Shown here: positions 1 through 11,831 of the stretch, piece after piece
Position numbering within the stretch: position 1 is the first letter of the stretch
Layout: the number at the start of each line of letters is the position of its first letter
Source of the DNA: Symbiodinium sp. CCMP2592
Lineage: Eukaryota > Sar > Dinophyceae > Suessiales > Symbiodiniaceae
NCBI GenBank assembly: GCA_905221615.1
Contig: CAJNDT010002902.1
Span: 372,001-436,000, forward strand
Direction of reading: 5' to 3'
Length of the DNA stretch: 64,000 nt
The notes under the pieces: model-generated
What the model was told of the DNA's origin: nothing
Databases searched by the model: none
What the model saw: only the letters and a program-made list of their open reading frames with translations
Translations under genes and position numbers: made by a program

Positions 1-1655
1 GCAGCTCAGCGTATGGGCTACGGCGAGGATGGGGCAGCTCAGTCTCGCATGTCATATGTTGCGAAGTCACTAAGTCGGAGATTCGGCAAATCCAGAATGT
101 TAGTCTAGTTACGTCTAGTCTGGTTTGGGGAGTGAGTCACATTCCATTTTGCCGCTAGGGCCAAGGATTGTGTGGACCCATTTGAGTGACTTGCCGCGTA
201 CGGCGTACGTGTATGGGTGTGTTCTCGTGGGCCTGAGGTTGTTTTCAATCTTTTCTCATCATAGCCATGGTCATAGTTAGTTAGTTACCATGGTTCGTAG
301 TCTGCATTGCTCATTGCCCAATCGTGATAAAAGTCTATCGGATACCGGCAGCCCCATACCATGACCGAGGGCTTTCAGCCTGCCGACAACAGTTGCCCAG
401 CTCCTCGTAGAGATACGAACTTTTTCGCAGATTCTAGAATTCTAGAATCTAGAATCTAGAATTCTAGATTCTAGACCGAACACCTAAAATTCGGGCCAGG
501 TTCTTGGAGAGCGTGCAAGACGCCACAGCCGAGAGTGGCCAACCCGGCTACCACTTCATCGTCGTGGAGATGGACCACAAGTGGTGGGTCAATGCGTCAC
601 GGCCCAGGACAGTCCATTCACATGCAGTGTGTGTGTGTGTAGTGTCGTGACTGGTGAGTAGTGAGTAGTGTAGGTCTAGGTCCTGTGGGTCAGAGGTCAT
701 TGCAGGTAGGTCCAGGGCCCAGGGTCCAGGGGGGTCATGGTAGGTATGGGTTTGGAACTTTGGCATTGTGCGCCTTCAGAATGAACCGGGATATGCGTGT
801 TTATCTGTTCTGTTGCCTGGAGTGGTGGTAGCTGGTAGCTGGTAGCTTCGATATTGGACTTGGGACTTTGGACTTTGGATTCATTGGACAGGCCATATGC
901 TTTGGCATAAAGTTTAAAAGACATAAAGGCGAGGGCACAGAGGCATAGAGCATAGAGGCATAGAGTCGATCCATTGGCATCGCGTGTAGACTCAGACTCA
1001 CTGTAGATTTATCCAGTAATTCAGTGGTTGCTTCAAACATTGCAATGCTTCTTGGAGCTATGCAGCTAGGCCAGGCAGCTATTGAATTAAGGCTTGATCA
1101 GGCGGTGTCGGGTTTCACTTTGTGTCATTTGGTCCTCAGGTTTTTGTATGCCCCATGATTCCTTGACTCTTGATTCAGACTGTTGATGTTGTGCAACCCG
1201 GTCGGCGCGGATCATGATTCATGCAGAGTTGTGTCTGCAAATAGCTTTTAGGCTTAGGTCTAGGCCCAGGCACTTTAGGCCTTTAGGCCAATTCAGGCCT
1301 TGGGTAGTGGAAATGAGTCGTCAAATTAGGCCTTGAGTAGTGGAAATGAGTCGTGAGTCATAACATCGAACAGAATGTATACTTACATAACTGAAGGTCA
1401 CTCCGCACTTGTGCAGCCTCCCAAAACAAGGATGTATGTAGCAATGTAGCAGAATGTAGCAACTAGCAACGTAGCAAGAGTAAGAAGCTGTCGAGAAGTG
1501 CCCACTGCATGTAAGTATGATTACAGTTATTACAGTCACCTCAGCCGAGCATGACATTTTGTCGAGTAGAGTCTGGTGTCTGGCCTAGTGACTTAGTGGA
1601 CCTAGTGTTCATGGCTCTGAGTTTTGGATGTGGATATGTGATTCGCCGACCTCAG
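1..1655. other. Non-coding DNA, no gene recognised
   Basis: No convincing coding frame was seen. The stretch contains CTAG-centred palindromic runs, for example TCTAGAATTCTAGA units at 431-475, and repeated short words such as ATAGAGGCATAGAG near 940-970. It ends at a plausible splice acceptor (CGCCGACCTCAG, ending 1655) in front of the next exon-like ORF. It is probably intron or intergenic DNA. Confidence 0.6.
431..475. repeat. CTAGAATT palindromic simple repeat
   Basis: Alternating TCTAGAATTCTAGA and TCTAGAATC words form an almost self-complementary 45-bp run. Shorter relatives recur through the left 24 kb, near 7990-8015, 12360-12380 and 18610-18625. Confidence 0.8.
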
Positions 1656-3857
1656 CTGCGGCTGAAACTCCCGAAGCTGCTGAAGCTGCAGCAGAATCAC
1701 AAGAGGTGGCCGTGGGAGACTCGTTGCGTAAGCAGAAGCGGGCACGGTTGCAATCCAGGCGTGCTGGCAAAACAGGCAGCCATGTTCTTCGGAGGGAGTC
1801 TCGTAGAGTGTTGGAAGAAATGGCCGAGGATGCTGAGCATGTAGATCCAACTGCTGCCGATGCACAAGCAGCAACCAATCTGGATGCAGACATAGACGTA
1901 GGCAGACCGGTTGCCTTGGAGCTTGCTGTGCAGCAATCTTCAGTGGGCAATCCAATGCCTCAGCATCTTGTGGGAGTGCTGGCCCCAGGATCATCTGCGA
2001 GTCTACAAGTTTCGCTGCTACAGCTTGCGTCGGAGGAGCTATCAATTGCACAACAACATGCAGGTGCAGATGAATCACGGTCCGAGAAGAGAGCAGACGA
2101 GTCTGAGGAAGGAGATGCTGATATCTCGGCATCAGCCCTGCAGGACTTCATCGCCAGGGTATTGGATTCGGGGCCAAGGCCACAGACTGCCTTGGTTGCA
2201 GATGCAGAAGCTTTGGGCATTGCCACTCGAAGCTTCAGCCGAAACTTGATTGCGTTGGCTTCAGCAACGCATTTGTGCAGCTCAGCTTCCTGGTCATTGC
2301 ATTGCCGAATGCTGAAAGAGAGAATAGATGACGGCACTTTGAAAGTGAGACTGTTGTTGCGTCACCGCGTGTATGACGAGACGCCCGTTCGGCTGCGTGT
2401 GCCACCTGCCATGAACGATAGCCGCGGTTTGAGAGCTGCCGACAGCTGCTTAGCCAAGGTACTCCAAACTAAATTCCGCATTGCCTTGTTGCTTGAAGAT
2501 GTGGCCTCGGGTCAGTTTGCTTGCCATCATGCGCCGCTTCATGTACCGCTGCAGGCGTTGGAGAGCACAACCGGTGAGGACCTGGCAACCTCACAGATTG
2601 CTATGCACAGGCATCTTGAAGAGGTGGAGAGTCTAGGGGCCCACTGCGATCTTCGTGTGAATATTGCCACTGCGGATAGGTACTCCGGCAATCTTCGCGC
2701 TGAGGAGTTGCTCCACACGCTGCTGCCGCACGACATCCCCACTCGTTTTCCATGTCAGGTCCATGACACGAGCCGGGCCATGACCTGGCAAACAGCACCG
2801 GTCTCCGAAACAGTCACAGGCATGATTTCGACTGCCCTGGTGTTGGGCAGTGCTGGGACACTGTCCAAATTTCGGCAAATTTTGGCAGAAGAAATTGAAG
2901 CCCGCCTCCAGATACATGTTGGTGACATTCCAGGAGGTGAGATTGAGGACTACAGGCTTGCCGTGTACAACTTGTATTTGTCTTTGAACCTTGCCAAATC
3001 CAGTGACAAACGATTGAACAGGAGGAAGCGCCTTGTTCAGAGGAAAGTTTTGAACTACTTCTTGGCCATGGACATACAAGATGAGACTCAGGTGACACTT
3101 TGCACCCACGGTCACTTAGTAGATCCGGCACAGGCTATGTGGCTGGTGCGCAGATTCATCGTTCCCGCACTCGTGCCGGAGGGCCTCCGGTTGTTTGCTC
3201 GGCACAGATGGCACGGAGGAGAACTGTCAATCGATTGGTGTGGCCTTTTGCAGGCTCACCATGGCTTATTGAAGCCAGTGCTGCTTCGATTGCTGGGGCC
3301 GGTCAGCATGATTTCTCCGATTGCTGATCCTTCCTCGGGTCTCGCTCTCGCTGACGACTCGGATGTGCATGAAGGATGGCAGACTTTGGCAGTCGACATG
3401 CTCAGTCGACATGGGCAGAGAGAAACCATGGAAGCCGCACAAGCAGCGGATGCTGTTGCTGGAAGCAGTGCAGCTGCTTTGAGCAATGATGCTGAACAGC
3501 GGTTGGCGGATTTCAACACAGCCGCCAAGGCCAAAGTGCGGGCATGGATCTCAAGTGCTGATCTGAATGTTTTTGCCATTCTCAGGACTGCTCTTAATCC
3601 TGTTGTGGACCTGGTGTTTCTGTATTTGCATATTTCTTCGGACAAGTGGCGAAACCACCAAGAATGGTCTTTGTGTCAGGGCAAGGAGCGCTCCTACAAG
3701 CTGACAGAAGTCTTTTTTGGCCATGGTTTTACTGAGGCAAAGCATCGTGTGGAGAAGGTTTTCCATTCAGGTGTGCCGGCTCTGGCACAAGCTGGTTTGA
3801 CACAGGCCAACAAGAACCTGCTTTTTCGACACTTGGCAGTTTGGGTCGGGGGGTTGA
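1656..3857 (+). CDS. Hypothetical protein, exon A
   Basis: The frame is open from 1628 and encodes about 734 residues up to the proposed donor. The N-terminal ~150 residues are Ala/Glu/Ser-rich and low complexity. From about residue 170 on the sequence is well mixed, with charged helical character and conserved-looking aromatic blocks such as WRNHQEWSLCQ near the end. No family was recognised. A splice acceptor at 1655 makes 1656 a likelier left edge than the ATG at 1628. The right edge is set by a GTAACT donor at 3858; joining it to an acceptor at 3952 keeps the frame open into the next exon (split codon A|CA). Left of the exon lies non-coding DNA; the next exon is 95 nt away. It may belong to an amplified dinoflagellate gene family, but that is only an impression. 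Confidence 0.55.
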
Positions 3858-3952
3858 GTAACTTGGTTATTGGAGTTGGGTAATTCATGCCATACAGTGG
3901 CATGTGCTCTATTCAAGTCAAACAAAGGTAACAATGGTTGTTTGATTTTCAG
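3858..3952 (+). other. Intron, 95 nt, GT-AG
   Basis: The donor reads A|GTAACT and the acceptor TTTGATTTTCAG. Exon A ends after one base of a codon and exon B supplies two, so the reading frame continues. Unspliced, the upstream frame stops at 3881-3883. Confidence 0.6.
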
Positions 3953-5133
3953 CAGAGCACAGCAGCAAAGGTTTGTTGGGCAGATTGATCTGTGCCTTGG
4001 AGCACAATCTGGGTGCGATCCGCCAGCAGTGCCCATACTTGTTATTTGGGCTTCTTGCTGCCCCACCCCAGGCGTCCCAGATTGCAAAGTCGTTGATGAG
4101 GTTGAAGCCCTGCCAAGTGGACATCCTGTCGCAATGGTTTCTGGATACTTTTCCCAGTGCATCAAAGCTGCAATCCGACCTTTGCCGAGCCATGGTTCAC
4201 AGCATTGCAGCTTGTGTCTCGGTGGACGTTGCAGAAGTTGAGTGTCGGCATGCACAAGTGCGAAAGCTGTTGACTGCCAAAGGCCAGACTTGGGATACAC
4301 TTCTCGAGACCCTCAGCGCAGACTTGTTGGTGCGACAGGTTGCTAAAGCACAGGCTGATGATGCAGAGGTTTTGGATAGGTTGGCCTTCTACAAGACCCA
4401 TCCTGCGCCAGATGAAGATGCTTTTTGCGAGTTCAAGCAACAACGAGAGATGAGAGTGCAGGCCCACAAGAAGCATGCCCGGGCTGCCAAGGCCAAGCAG
4501 CGTGCCAATGCTTTGAAAAAAAAGCAACGCAAGAGGATCTTGAAACAACCTCCACAAGGTGGAGCTCAGCGAGCTTTTATGCACCAGGAGCTGCCGAAGG
4601 CTTCTCGGCAAGACTGGAAGAACCGAGGGGCTTTGTTCAAGCGAGTCAATGCAGCCTTCCACCGCCTGACAGCTGCCGAGAAGCAGAGGTTTTCGGAGCT
4701 TGGCCAAGCAGGCACCGACAGTGCCAGGGCTGGGTCAAAAGCTTTTGTGGCAGCAGAACCAAGGCCTGCAAAGCGTGCGAGAAAGCAAATCGACGACAGT
4801 AGCAATGTTTTTGTGGAAGGCTCTCATCTTGCTGTGCAACATGTGCACTCTGAAGATACCGATTGGGGAAGAATCTGCACAAAAGCTTCGGACATGCGCA
4901 AACATGCAGTGGAAGATGCTGCAGGCATAGCCCGACGGAACGAGGACACGGAAGCTTGGCAACAGGGCCATGTGGCAGCCTTCGTGGCTCAGGATTTGGA
5001 GGCAAACGAGCACTCGGCTTTGAAAGCAGACCAATTTGGTGCGGTTGTGCCTTTTGCACCCTGCCGGTATATTCCCGAAGCGGACACCTTCCCGACTGGT
5101 CGCTGGTTGAATCCTGCGGCCGAGCTAGCAAAG
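3953..5133 (+). CDS. Hypothetical protein, exon B, basic with HMG-like segment
   Basis: This continues exon A for about 393 codons. The frame stays open to a TAA at 5158-5160, but a good donor (GCAAAG|GTATTG) lies at 5133/5134. The first 130 residues look globular. A very basic Lys/Arg/Gln helical segment follows (around 4460-4550, with a KKKQRKR run), then a stretch around 4590-4700 (W..R..LFKRV..AF..LTAAEKQRFSELG) that loosely resembles an HMG box or similar DNA-binding helix set. The basic tract could serve nuclear localisation or nucleic-acid binding. That is inference; no diagnostic motif was found. Confidence 0.5.
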
Positions 5134-5740
5134 GTATTGGCCTCAGTTGCAAAATGTTAACTGAGTATTTTTGATCGGTTTCCGGGACTTAATTGACTTA
5201 GCTAAGACTTAGCTCAACTGGATGTTGATATTATGATTATGAGTATGCTTTTCGAAGGGTTTCTCCCAGTTTAATGCCTTATGTGTCTATTAAACTATTA
5301 GATTATTAGATTGTATCATCTTGTTTGGCGAGTTTAGCATTTCCGCGGTGTCGCATAATCTAGAAGAAGAGCGAAACATATCGGGAAACATATTCGTGCG
5401 AGTCGGTCCCGTGCTGCTGAGTCTTGTCAAACGTACTGACGTACTGGTACTGATAAATGACATAATGCAAATTTTCCATATTCCGGCTAGCGGCTAGCGC
5501 TAACCGGCTGGGCTCTACACTCTACACTCAGCCTTCTCAGTCATGTTGTTGTTTTTCCCAGACACTCCTACACTCCTAGGTCCTAGGTCCTATGCTGCAC
5601 TTACTACACCTACAGAGCATGCTTACTTGAGGCCAGCCTCATCAGGAATGCCGATCTTCATGGTCGGCCGCACAAGGCGATAATGCGCTTGCAAGATGAT
5701 TGGTCGTGCCGGCATAAATTGGTTCCGAGCCAGAAGGGTT
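5134..5740. other. Non-coding DNA, probable intron
   Basis: AT-rich, with CTAG and CCTAGGTCCTAGG words (near 5575-5590) and no convincing ORF. It lies between a donor-like site at 5133 and the next exon-like ORF. Confidence 0.5.
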
Positions 5741-6591
5741 CCCGTATGCTTGCGACACCGTTCAACCGCAGCTCATGCCTGCAGCACGGCATGTGCATTT
5801 GTGCCGGCGTTGGCCAACTGGCACATATGTGTCATTCGAATCTGGTCGATGCTGTCCGGCCTTTCCTTCGTTTGGTTCCGGACAAAGCTGTTAGGACTGC
5901 TCCTGAGTCGGCCGGGGCAGGTCCAGCAGTCAAGGGAAAGAAGAAAAAAAGCAAGGCCCGCTTGATGATGGAACAGTCCGAGCTTTTCTTGGAACTGCGG
6001 CCAAAGCCAAAGCACCAGGCAGCGAGTTCTGGAGAGGGCTTGGCTGGTTGGTCTGCATTGGAGGCACAGTTTGCTGCTGCGGCAACTGCTTCAAGCACTT
6101 CATGGGATGAGTACACTGACGAGTCGCTTTGGTTCTTCGTCGGCTATGCCAACTTCAAAGTCTATGACTTCACTTTCCTGGTGTTGGAATGCTTGGATGT
6201 CGAGTGCAACAGCGACGAGGTCCTGAACAAGGCTTTTTTGCACGTTCCTGATGAGAGCTTGCATGTCAGTCGGTCACGCATGGCTTTGGCTGACCTTGTG
6301 GATTTCCACAGACAGTGGAGAGCAGTGTGGTGGCAGCTGGACAACAGACATAAGCAGCTTAACAAGGATGACTTCGTGCCTGATGTTTTGGAGGTCATAC
6401 CGCTCAATCCAGAGTTGCTTCCTGTGTTTACAATCTGGCAAGGCAAAGCAGAAGAAGAGCTCAGGAGGAAGCGTGCTCCTTCAAGAAACAGCGGCGGAGG
6501 TGGGCACGGTCCTGGTGGCCCGCCGGGTGGACCGGGCGGCCGCAAGCCTCAGGCGCTTACAGTAGACACAATATACTTAGAGTCGACTTAA
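5741..6591 (+). CDS. Hypothetical exon C with Gly/Pro-rich C-terminus
   Basis: The frame is open from 5683 to a TAA at 6589-6591, but the start of real coding is uncertain. A Lys-rich patch (KGKKKKSKAR) near 5935 is followed by about 170 residues of mixed, protein-like sequence (SLWFFVGYANFKVYDFTFLV near 6130-6180). A Gly/Pro-rich tail follows near 6490-6545. A donor may lie in CAG|GCGCTT or ACA|GTAGAC near 6551-6572; non-canonical GC donors are known in dinoflagellates. No family was recognised. It lies on the same strand as exons A/B and could be a later exon of the same gene, but phase was not demonstrated. Confidence 0.4.
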
Positions 6592-6616
6592 AGTTTAAGA
6601 CTTAAATTGATTTAAA

Positions 6617-6726
6617 CAATGGTTCTGGATTTTGGTGTGTGTTTATTTTCTAGTTACTCTAGTTACTAGTTTAAAATTTAAACTAGTAACTAGAAAATAA
6701 ACACACACCACAATCCAGAACCATTG
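6617..6726. repeat. Long foldback (inverted) repeat
   Basis: The left arm starts CAATGGTTCTGGAT and the right arm ends ATCCAGAACCATTG. About 50 bp of each arm is almost perfectly complementary, apart from an extra ~9 bp in the left arm and one T/G mismatch. The arms meet at TTTAAA. This is a MITE or introner-like foldback in probable intron sequence. Confidence 0.85.
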
Positions 6727-7119
6727 GCTTACCTTCATTGCCAGAGCCACAGCTATGCCATAGCAACCATATCAGCAATGTGAACCCCGGAAGCTGGAAC
6801 TGTAAGCCCTCAAGCTGCTCAAGCCTGAGCCCTAGGCCCCTAGGCCCTAGGCCTTAGGCCTAAGTTCTTATCCCATAATCGAAGCTGCAGACCAGAACTC
6901 CAGAATTCGGCAGGAACCTCAAAGTTGGATCCCGTTCTTGCCAGAAACTCTAGACTCTTGGACGCTAGGTCGCCCTAATGCCTTACTGTAACCGTGGTAT
7001 CCGTAGGCCATAGACTCGTAGTCGTAGACTTTCGTAGACCCTAAAACTTCAGCCCTAAACCCTAAACTTTGCAATGGTCCAACATCTTCCCACCCTTCAC
7101 GCCTTATCTCAATGCCCCC
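6727..7119. other. Non-coding DNA with short telomere-like motif
   Basis: Contains CCTAGGCCTTAGGCC-type words near 6835-6860 and CCCTAAACCCTAAAC near 7052-7066. No gene was seen. It ends at an acceptor-like CAATGCCCCCAG in front of the next exon-like ORF. Confidence 0.5.
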
Positions 7120-7889
7120 AGGTCCACCAGGAGCAGAAAGGCCCAATCGAGAATTCTGCTGCGGTTGATGGAAGTCAAGCAGATGCTGATGGCAGAGATG
7201 ACCCCCCACTTCTAGACGCTGTTGATGCTAACGACGAAGATGAGTCTGAAGCTGAGTGGGAGATACTGGCAGACGCTGCCCAGGCTTTCGGAGAATTTGC
7301 AGATGATGCAGGTGAGGCTGCCTTGCTTCCTGAAGTGGAGCCAGAGCCATCATCTTCTGTTGCTGGGCCTGGTTCTGCTCTGCGTGAACTAGAAGCTGCC
7401 GTAGAAGCTTTGACAGGTGCTGAGGAGGCTGGCCCCTCCGCCGAGCCAGCAGTGCATCTGCCCGCTGCACCAGAGCCCAGGGATGCTCCTGCGGATGCGA
7501 GCAGCCGAGTCAAGACAGTGAAGGAAGAAAGCTTTCCAGTGTGGCGTCTTGGCTCTATACGCTATAATCCGAGATCGCAGACTTACACTGCTTTCTGCTC
7601 TGCACATGGCGAAGGCTGCAAAAGGAACAGAACTTGCAAAGCACCCAGCAACCGTTCAAGTAGGCCAGGGCAAGGCCGCCCTCTCGGGCAGCTGTTGGCT
7701 TGGTTGAAGGACGCAAAGAATTTTTCGGATGCCGAGCAGCATGTTCATGGATCGATGGTTCACATGGATTACGAGAGTCGCAAAGCAGCTCGGATTAGTT
7801 TCTTGGCCTTGCCCGGAGCTGCCCATTTTGCGAGGCACGAGCGTGCCAAGGAGCCTGGGGAATCCGACGTACCCCGGGTGGTCAGCTAA
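7120..7889 (+). CDS. Hypothetical exon D, acidic N-terminus and Cys-rich block
   Basis: The frame is open from 7074. The first ~130 residues are acidic and Ala/Pro-rich (DEDESEAEWEILADAAQAF). A better-ordered region then begins with WRLGSIRYNPRSQTYTAFC and contains CSAHGEGCKRNRTC near 7595-7640, a small Cys/His cluster that could bind zinc. The frame ends with TAA at 7887-7889. No family was assigned. It is collinear with the exon-like ORFs upstream and may belong to the same multi-exon gene, but splice phases were not established. Confidence 0.45.
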
Positions 7890-10800
7890 GCTCGGCTTCT
7901 TTTCTTGCTTGCCAGCTCGTGATGGGAAGCTGCACTAATTCTTCATGGCCTTGCATGTAAGAATACAGGGTTCCGGAGTTCTTTGTATACTTTAGATTTC
8001 TAGATTCTAGACTCTATTAATTCCACTACAGGTGTGTAGTATAGTGTATGGTATTGCGCTGTACAACACCGTCGATGGTACACTGGTAAAGTCACTAGTA
8101 TAGCATTGGGATAGGGCCTCGGGCCACGTGTTGTTTTACTTGTTACTTGCAGGTTTCTGATTTTTCGATCACAGGCTGATGTTCTACCTGGAGTCCTAGA
8201 GTCCTCGAGTCCTAGGTCCTAGAGTGCCGAAATCAGAATGCTGTCAACTGCTATACCTGCTACAAGCGTACCCCAAGCCACTTCGGAGTGCTTGAAGATG
8301 TGACAGCTTCAGCTGGGTGGCTCGGCTCGATGGCCATTTCTGTGGAGCAGCATGCGACCATGTGTCTCGAAGCCGGTGCGCGGCCTCAAAAGACTCGACA
8401 CTCAAGGGCTGAAGGGCCGAACTGAAGCGAATGATCCTTTATCACTCAGTCCCACTTGCTTCCCGCCCAAGGTTTCGGAGTTATAGTGATATTATAGTGC
8501 TTTACGGGTAGGGCAGGGCAGGGTCCCAAGTCAAGGACTCAAGGTCAAGGCCCAAGGCTTGTGGACTAAGAGGGTTTTCGGGCTGCCATGTTCAGGTATT
8601 GAACCTTAGCCGCCTTTTCCGGGCTTTGGACGTTGTGACAATTCAAAGGTTGACATTATGCTTGGGGCTGGGCCTGGCAGGTTTTGGTTCGGCGACCTTT
8701 GCTTCTTGGGCCCCTTGATTATGCCATATGCCGCCTGGGTCTCCAGACTCTAGACACAAGAACTTGACTCGTGATTCTATGTCTTTGTAGTTAGCTTGCT
8801 TCTCGTGGTTCTAGTGATTCTAGTGATTCTCGTGCTCTGTTTATACAATATTAACAAAAACCAAATCACTCTTGGCGTTCTCATCGGGCCACTCACTAGT
8901 CACTAGTCACTTTTGCCACATCACACAAATCATTGCCTCTTTGTTTGCAGTCACCAAGCCATACAGTCATTTATAATCAGCGCCATGGCTGCCATGGCTG
9001 ATCAGCTAATTAAACGATTTGTCGGCTTCAGTTTGCTCGCTCTTCTTTGCTGCTGCATTATGAATTAGGAAGATTAATACACTGTGTATGCTATTTTACC
9101 AAAACCAGACCAGTGGCATAAACTGCACCCGCAGCGCACACCGAGTTCCAGAACTTTGAACAAAGCCCCAGCCTACCATGGCCCAAGGCCCAAGGCCCTG
9201 AAGATATTGAACATCCGAACAGCCGAACAGTACATAAGCAGTGTAACCCTGGCCGCCAAGCCCTCGAGGTCCTAGATTCTATGACTCCAGGACTCTAGGA
9301 CTCTAGGATTCTAGGTGTAGGTGTTAGGTTCTGGGTCCTGTCCTAGGTCCTAGGTTCCAGGTCTTTTATATCTTGTAGGTCAAGATAGAGTCAGATAGAC
9401 TTAGATTCACCCGAAAATGGACCCTAGGCCCTAGTCATGCCTATAGTCACTGGTCACTAGCCACCCTGGTTTGTAAAGACATACCGCGAGACTCATTGTC
9501 GGTTCCTGTGGCCTCAGAAATTGAATCACTTGAGATCCTCATTCCCAACCTTCTGTCGACTTAGCCACAATTGGCCCGAATACACCGGCCAACACACAGC
9601 CCTTCCGCTGAAGCCTGCCCTACCTGCCTCACCCTGCCTGCTCTACAATCCCTACATTAGGCCCTACATGACTTTATACGACACCAATGATCACCAATGT
9701 AAAACCTAACCCAAGGCCTACCTAGAAATCAACTTTTCAGTCTGATGCCTGAGAACACCTAAAGCTTTACTAAAGCTAAGCATCCTTAGCATTGAACCCA
9801 ACCACAAGCCCTGCCCATGCTTCCTGTCTGACCCTGCTGTAGATCGCCTGTGTCCAGGATCTTTGTGGGCTTCCTGCGGAAGGACATTTACACTACGAAG
9901 GATGCTACGGCTTGGAAGTACATCTTGAAGGAGGGACCTTGCTGGTTGTTCGCGGCACTTTCGGGCCCAGGCTTTGGCATAAGCCCTTGCTCCTTCCACG
10001 CTTCGGTGTTGCATTGGATCCTTCTACTTGGGGCAGTTGTTTGGTACCTGGGTTACCTGGTATAAACAGTTTACTCTAGTAACTAGTAACAATACTACTA
10101 TAGTATAGTGCACTGAATATTGCACTCTGCTTGTGCACAGTAGATCCAGTAGACACAAGTTACAAGCGCTTATGAGGTGAAGTTGTGCAATATTGGTTTT
10201 GCCCAAACTTTAGGTGTCGAAGGTGTCGAACTTTAGGATATGAGACAATGTATTTAACAAATGACCCATTTAGCAAACAAATGACCCATTTAGCACCAGG
10301 AGATGATTGCGAATGTGCAGAAGCAGACCCCGAAAGAGATGCTGGACTTCTTGCTTCCGAAGGACAAGCAATTTGGACCATTGCAATTGTTGCCAGCACT
10401 GCCAAAACCGAAAGTCCGAGGCCCTGAGCCTTAAGCCCTGGGGCCCTAGAGCCGCAAGGTCCGAGGCCTATGTCTGCTGATGATGATGAAACTGCTGCCA
10501 TGTGTGCTGCAGGATTCACCTTTATTGAGCAGATGGATGGAAAAGACTTCTGCTCCTTGGCTGCAGCGCTGTTGCAGGCTCTTGTTGATGTTCGGTTCCG
10601 GGGTTGCCTAGGCTTGGGTTTGGTCCCAGGCTCCTCTGATTCTCCGGGCCCGAGGTCTCTGGCTCTGGGACATTTTGGGGATGTTTGGAGACGTTTCAGG
10701 CACGTTTCGGGAAGTTGAGGTGGGGCGGCCGAAATGTACGTTTTCCCTAGGAAAACGTGAAAAAAACGTGCCAGAAACGTGCCAGAAACGTGCCAGAAAC

Positions 10801-11285
10801 GTGCCAAACACGTAGCACCAGGATTTGGGCCTTCGGAGACTGCAGGCCCATCCCAACAACCCCGTGCCAAAGACCCAGACCCCACAAGACTCACAAGACC
10901 CCAAGGCCCAACCCATCCAATGGCCCAGTAGCTGCTGCTAGGTCCTGGGTCCCAGGTTTGCAAGCTGTCAGGTTTTAGGTTCGAGGTCCTAAGTCACAAG
11001 TCCAAAGCTCCAGAATCGTAAGGCCTGGGCCTAAGGTCCTAGAGATCCTTAGTTCTTCAGTTGCCAAGAGAATATCGAAATTCCAAGCCGATGCTTTCTG
11101 TTCTACACATTCGAGTCTACCAGGTACCAGCAAACAAGAATTTAAATTCGATGCGAACCTGACAACACCAACAACCATACACCCAGCAAAGTGCCCCAGA
11201 TTCCCCAGATTCGAACCCTAGATCCTAGATTGTATGTTGCAATGTAACACCTGGCAATCTAGCACATCCCTCGCCCCAGGATGTC
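7890..11285. other. Non-coding DNA, 3.4 kb, no gene recognised
   Basis: Short open frames here are unconvincing and often run through repeats. Visible content includes CTAG/CCTAGG words (8195-8220, 9285-9360), duplicated ACTAGTCACTAGTCAC (around 8890-8910), and a CACGTTTCTGG-type minisatellite near 10760-10810. Confidence 0.5.
10764..10807. repeat. 11-bp minisatellite, four copies
   Basis: Four head-to-tail copies of AAACGTGCCAG, the last ending in AA instead of AG. A small hairpin, ACGTTTTCC-CTA-GGAAAACGT, lies just upstream near 10739-10759. Related words in the opposite orientation (GGCACGTTTC, TTTTTGGCACC) occur near 10698 and at 24389-24440. Confidence 0.8.
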
Positions 11286-11831
11286 CGACGAAAGCCGACG
11301 GCTTCTGCTGGGAAGGGCGCAGTGGACCTCGAGTGGCAGCTGCACTCTGCACAGCTTCGCGAGTCTTTGGGTATATCATCTTCTTCTAAAATTTGGACAG
11401 GCAAGCCGAATTTCCGGGGATTGGGATTGAGCTTGACTGATCGGGTGCAGGATGCACTGGATGTTACAGCAGCCAGGATCCTGTCCAGGAAATCAAACAA
11501 CAAGCTTGAAAATCTTATGGGCACAGTTCTTGATGTGTCTCAATCTATCACGAGAGGCACTTGCACGAAACAATCGGGTCTGCACCCTTGTTTCACAACT
11601 TCTTCAGAGCTGTATTCATACAGAGAGGATAGGTTGATCCTTGCAGTCGAGATGCTTGCAATTCTGGGGTACCCAAGGGAACTGATCATTCCCCAGGATT
11701 TCACGAACCGCCAGTTGAAGCGGCTGGCCGGAAACACAATCAGTTTGCCGTGCCTGGGCATGATGCTATGGAGCTTTCTTGTGATGCGCAGGAGAGATTT
11801 CGAAGCTCCTTCAGAGATGGGTGACAACTAA
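11286..11831 (+). CDS. C5-methyltransferase-like C-terminal exon (motifs IX-X)
   Basis: The frame ends at TAA 11829-11831 and encodes about 180 residues. The last third resembles the C-terminal end of DNA cytosine-5 methyltransferases. A segment reading ILAVEMLAILGYPRELIIP occupies the place of motif IX (E..rLqGFP), and RLAGNTISLPCLG occupies that of motif X (GNav..P). Preceding blocks such as HPCFTTSSELYSY fit a degenerate target-recognition region. The catalytic motifs I, IV, VI and VIII are not present in this exon and were not found nearby, so this is either one exon of a longer gene or a fragment. The assignment rests on motif resemblance alone. Confidence 0.4.
   Translation, partial: RRKPTASAGKGAVDLEWQLHSAQLRESLGISSSSKIWTGKPNFRGLGLSLTDRVQDALDVTAARILSRKSNNKLENLMGTVLDVSQSITRGTCTKQSGLHPCFTTSSELYSYREDRLILAVEMLAILGYPRELIIPQDFTNRQLKRLAGNTISLPCLGMMLWSFLVMRRRDFEAPSEMGDN

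Noticed and set aside
10160-10963. 267-codon minus-strand ORF
   Set aside because: It runs through the CACGTTTCTGG minisatellite and low-complexity Pro/Arg DNA; repeated FWHVSGTF words come from the repeat, not from a protein family.
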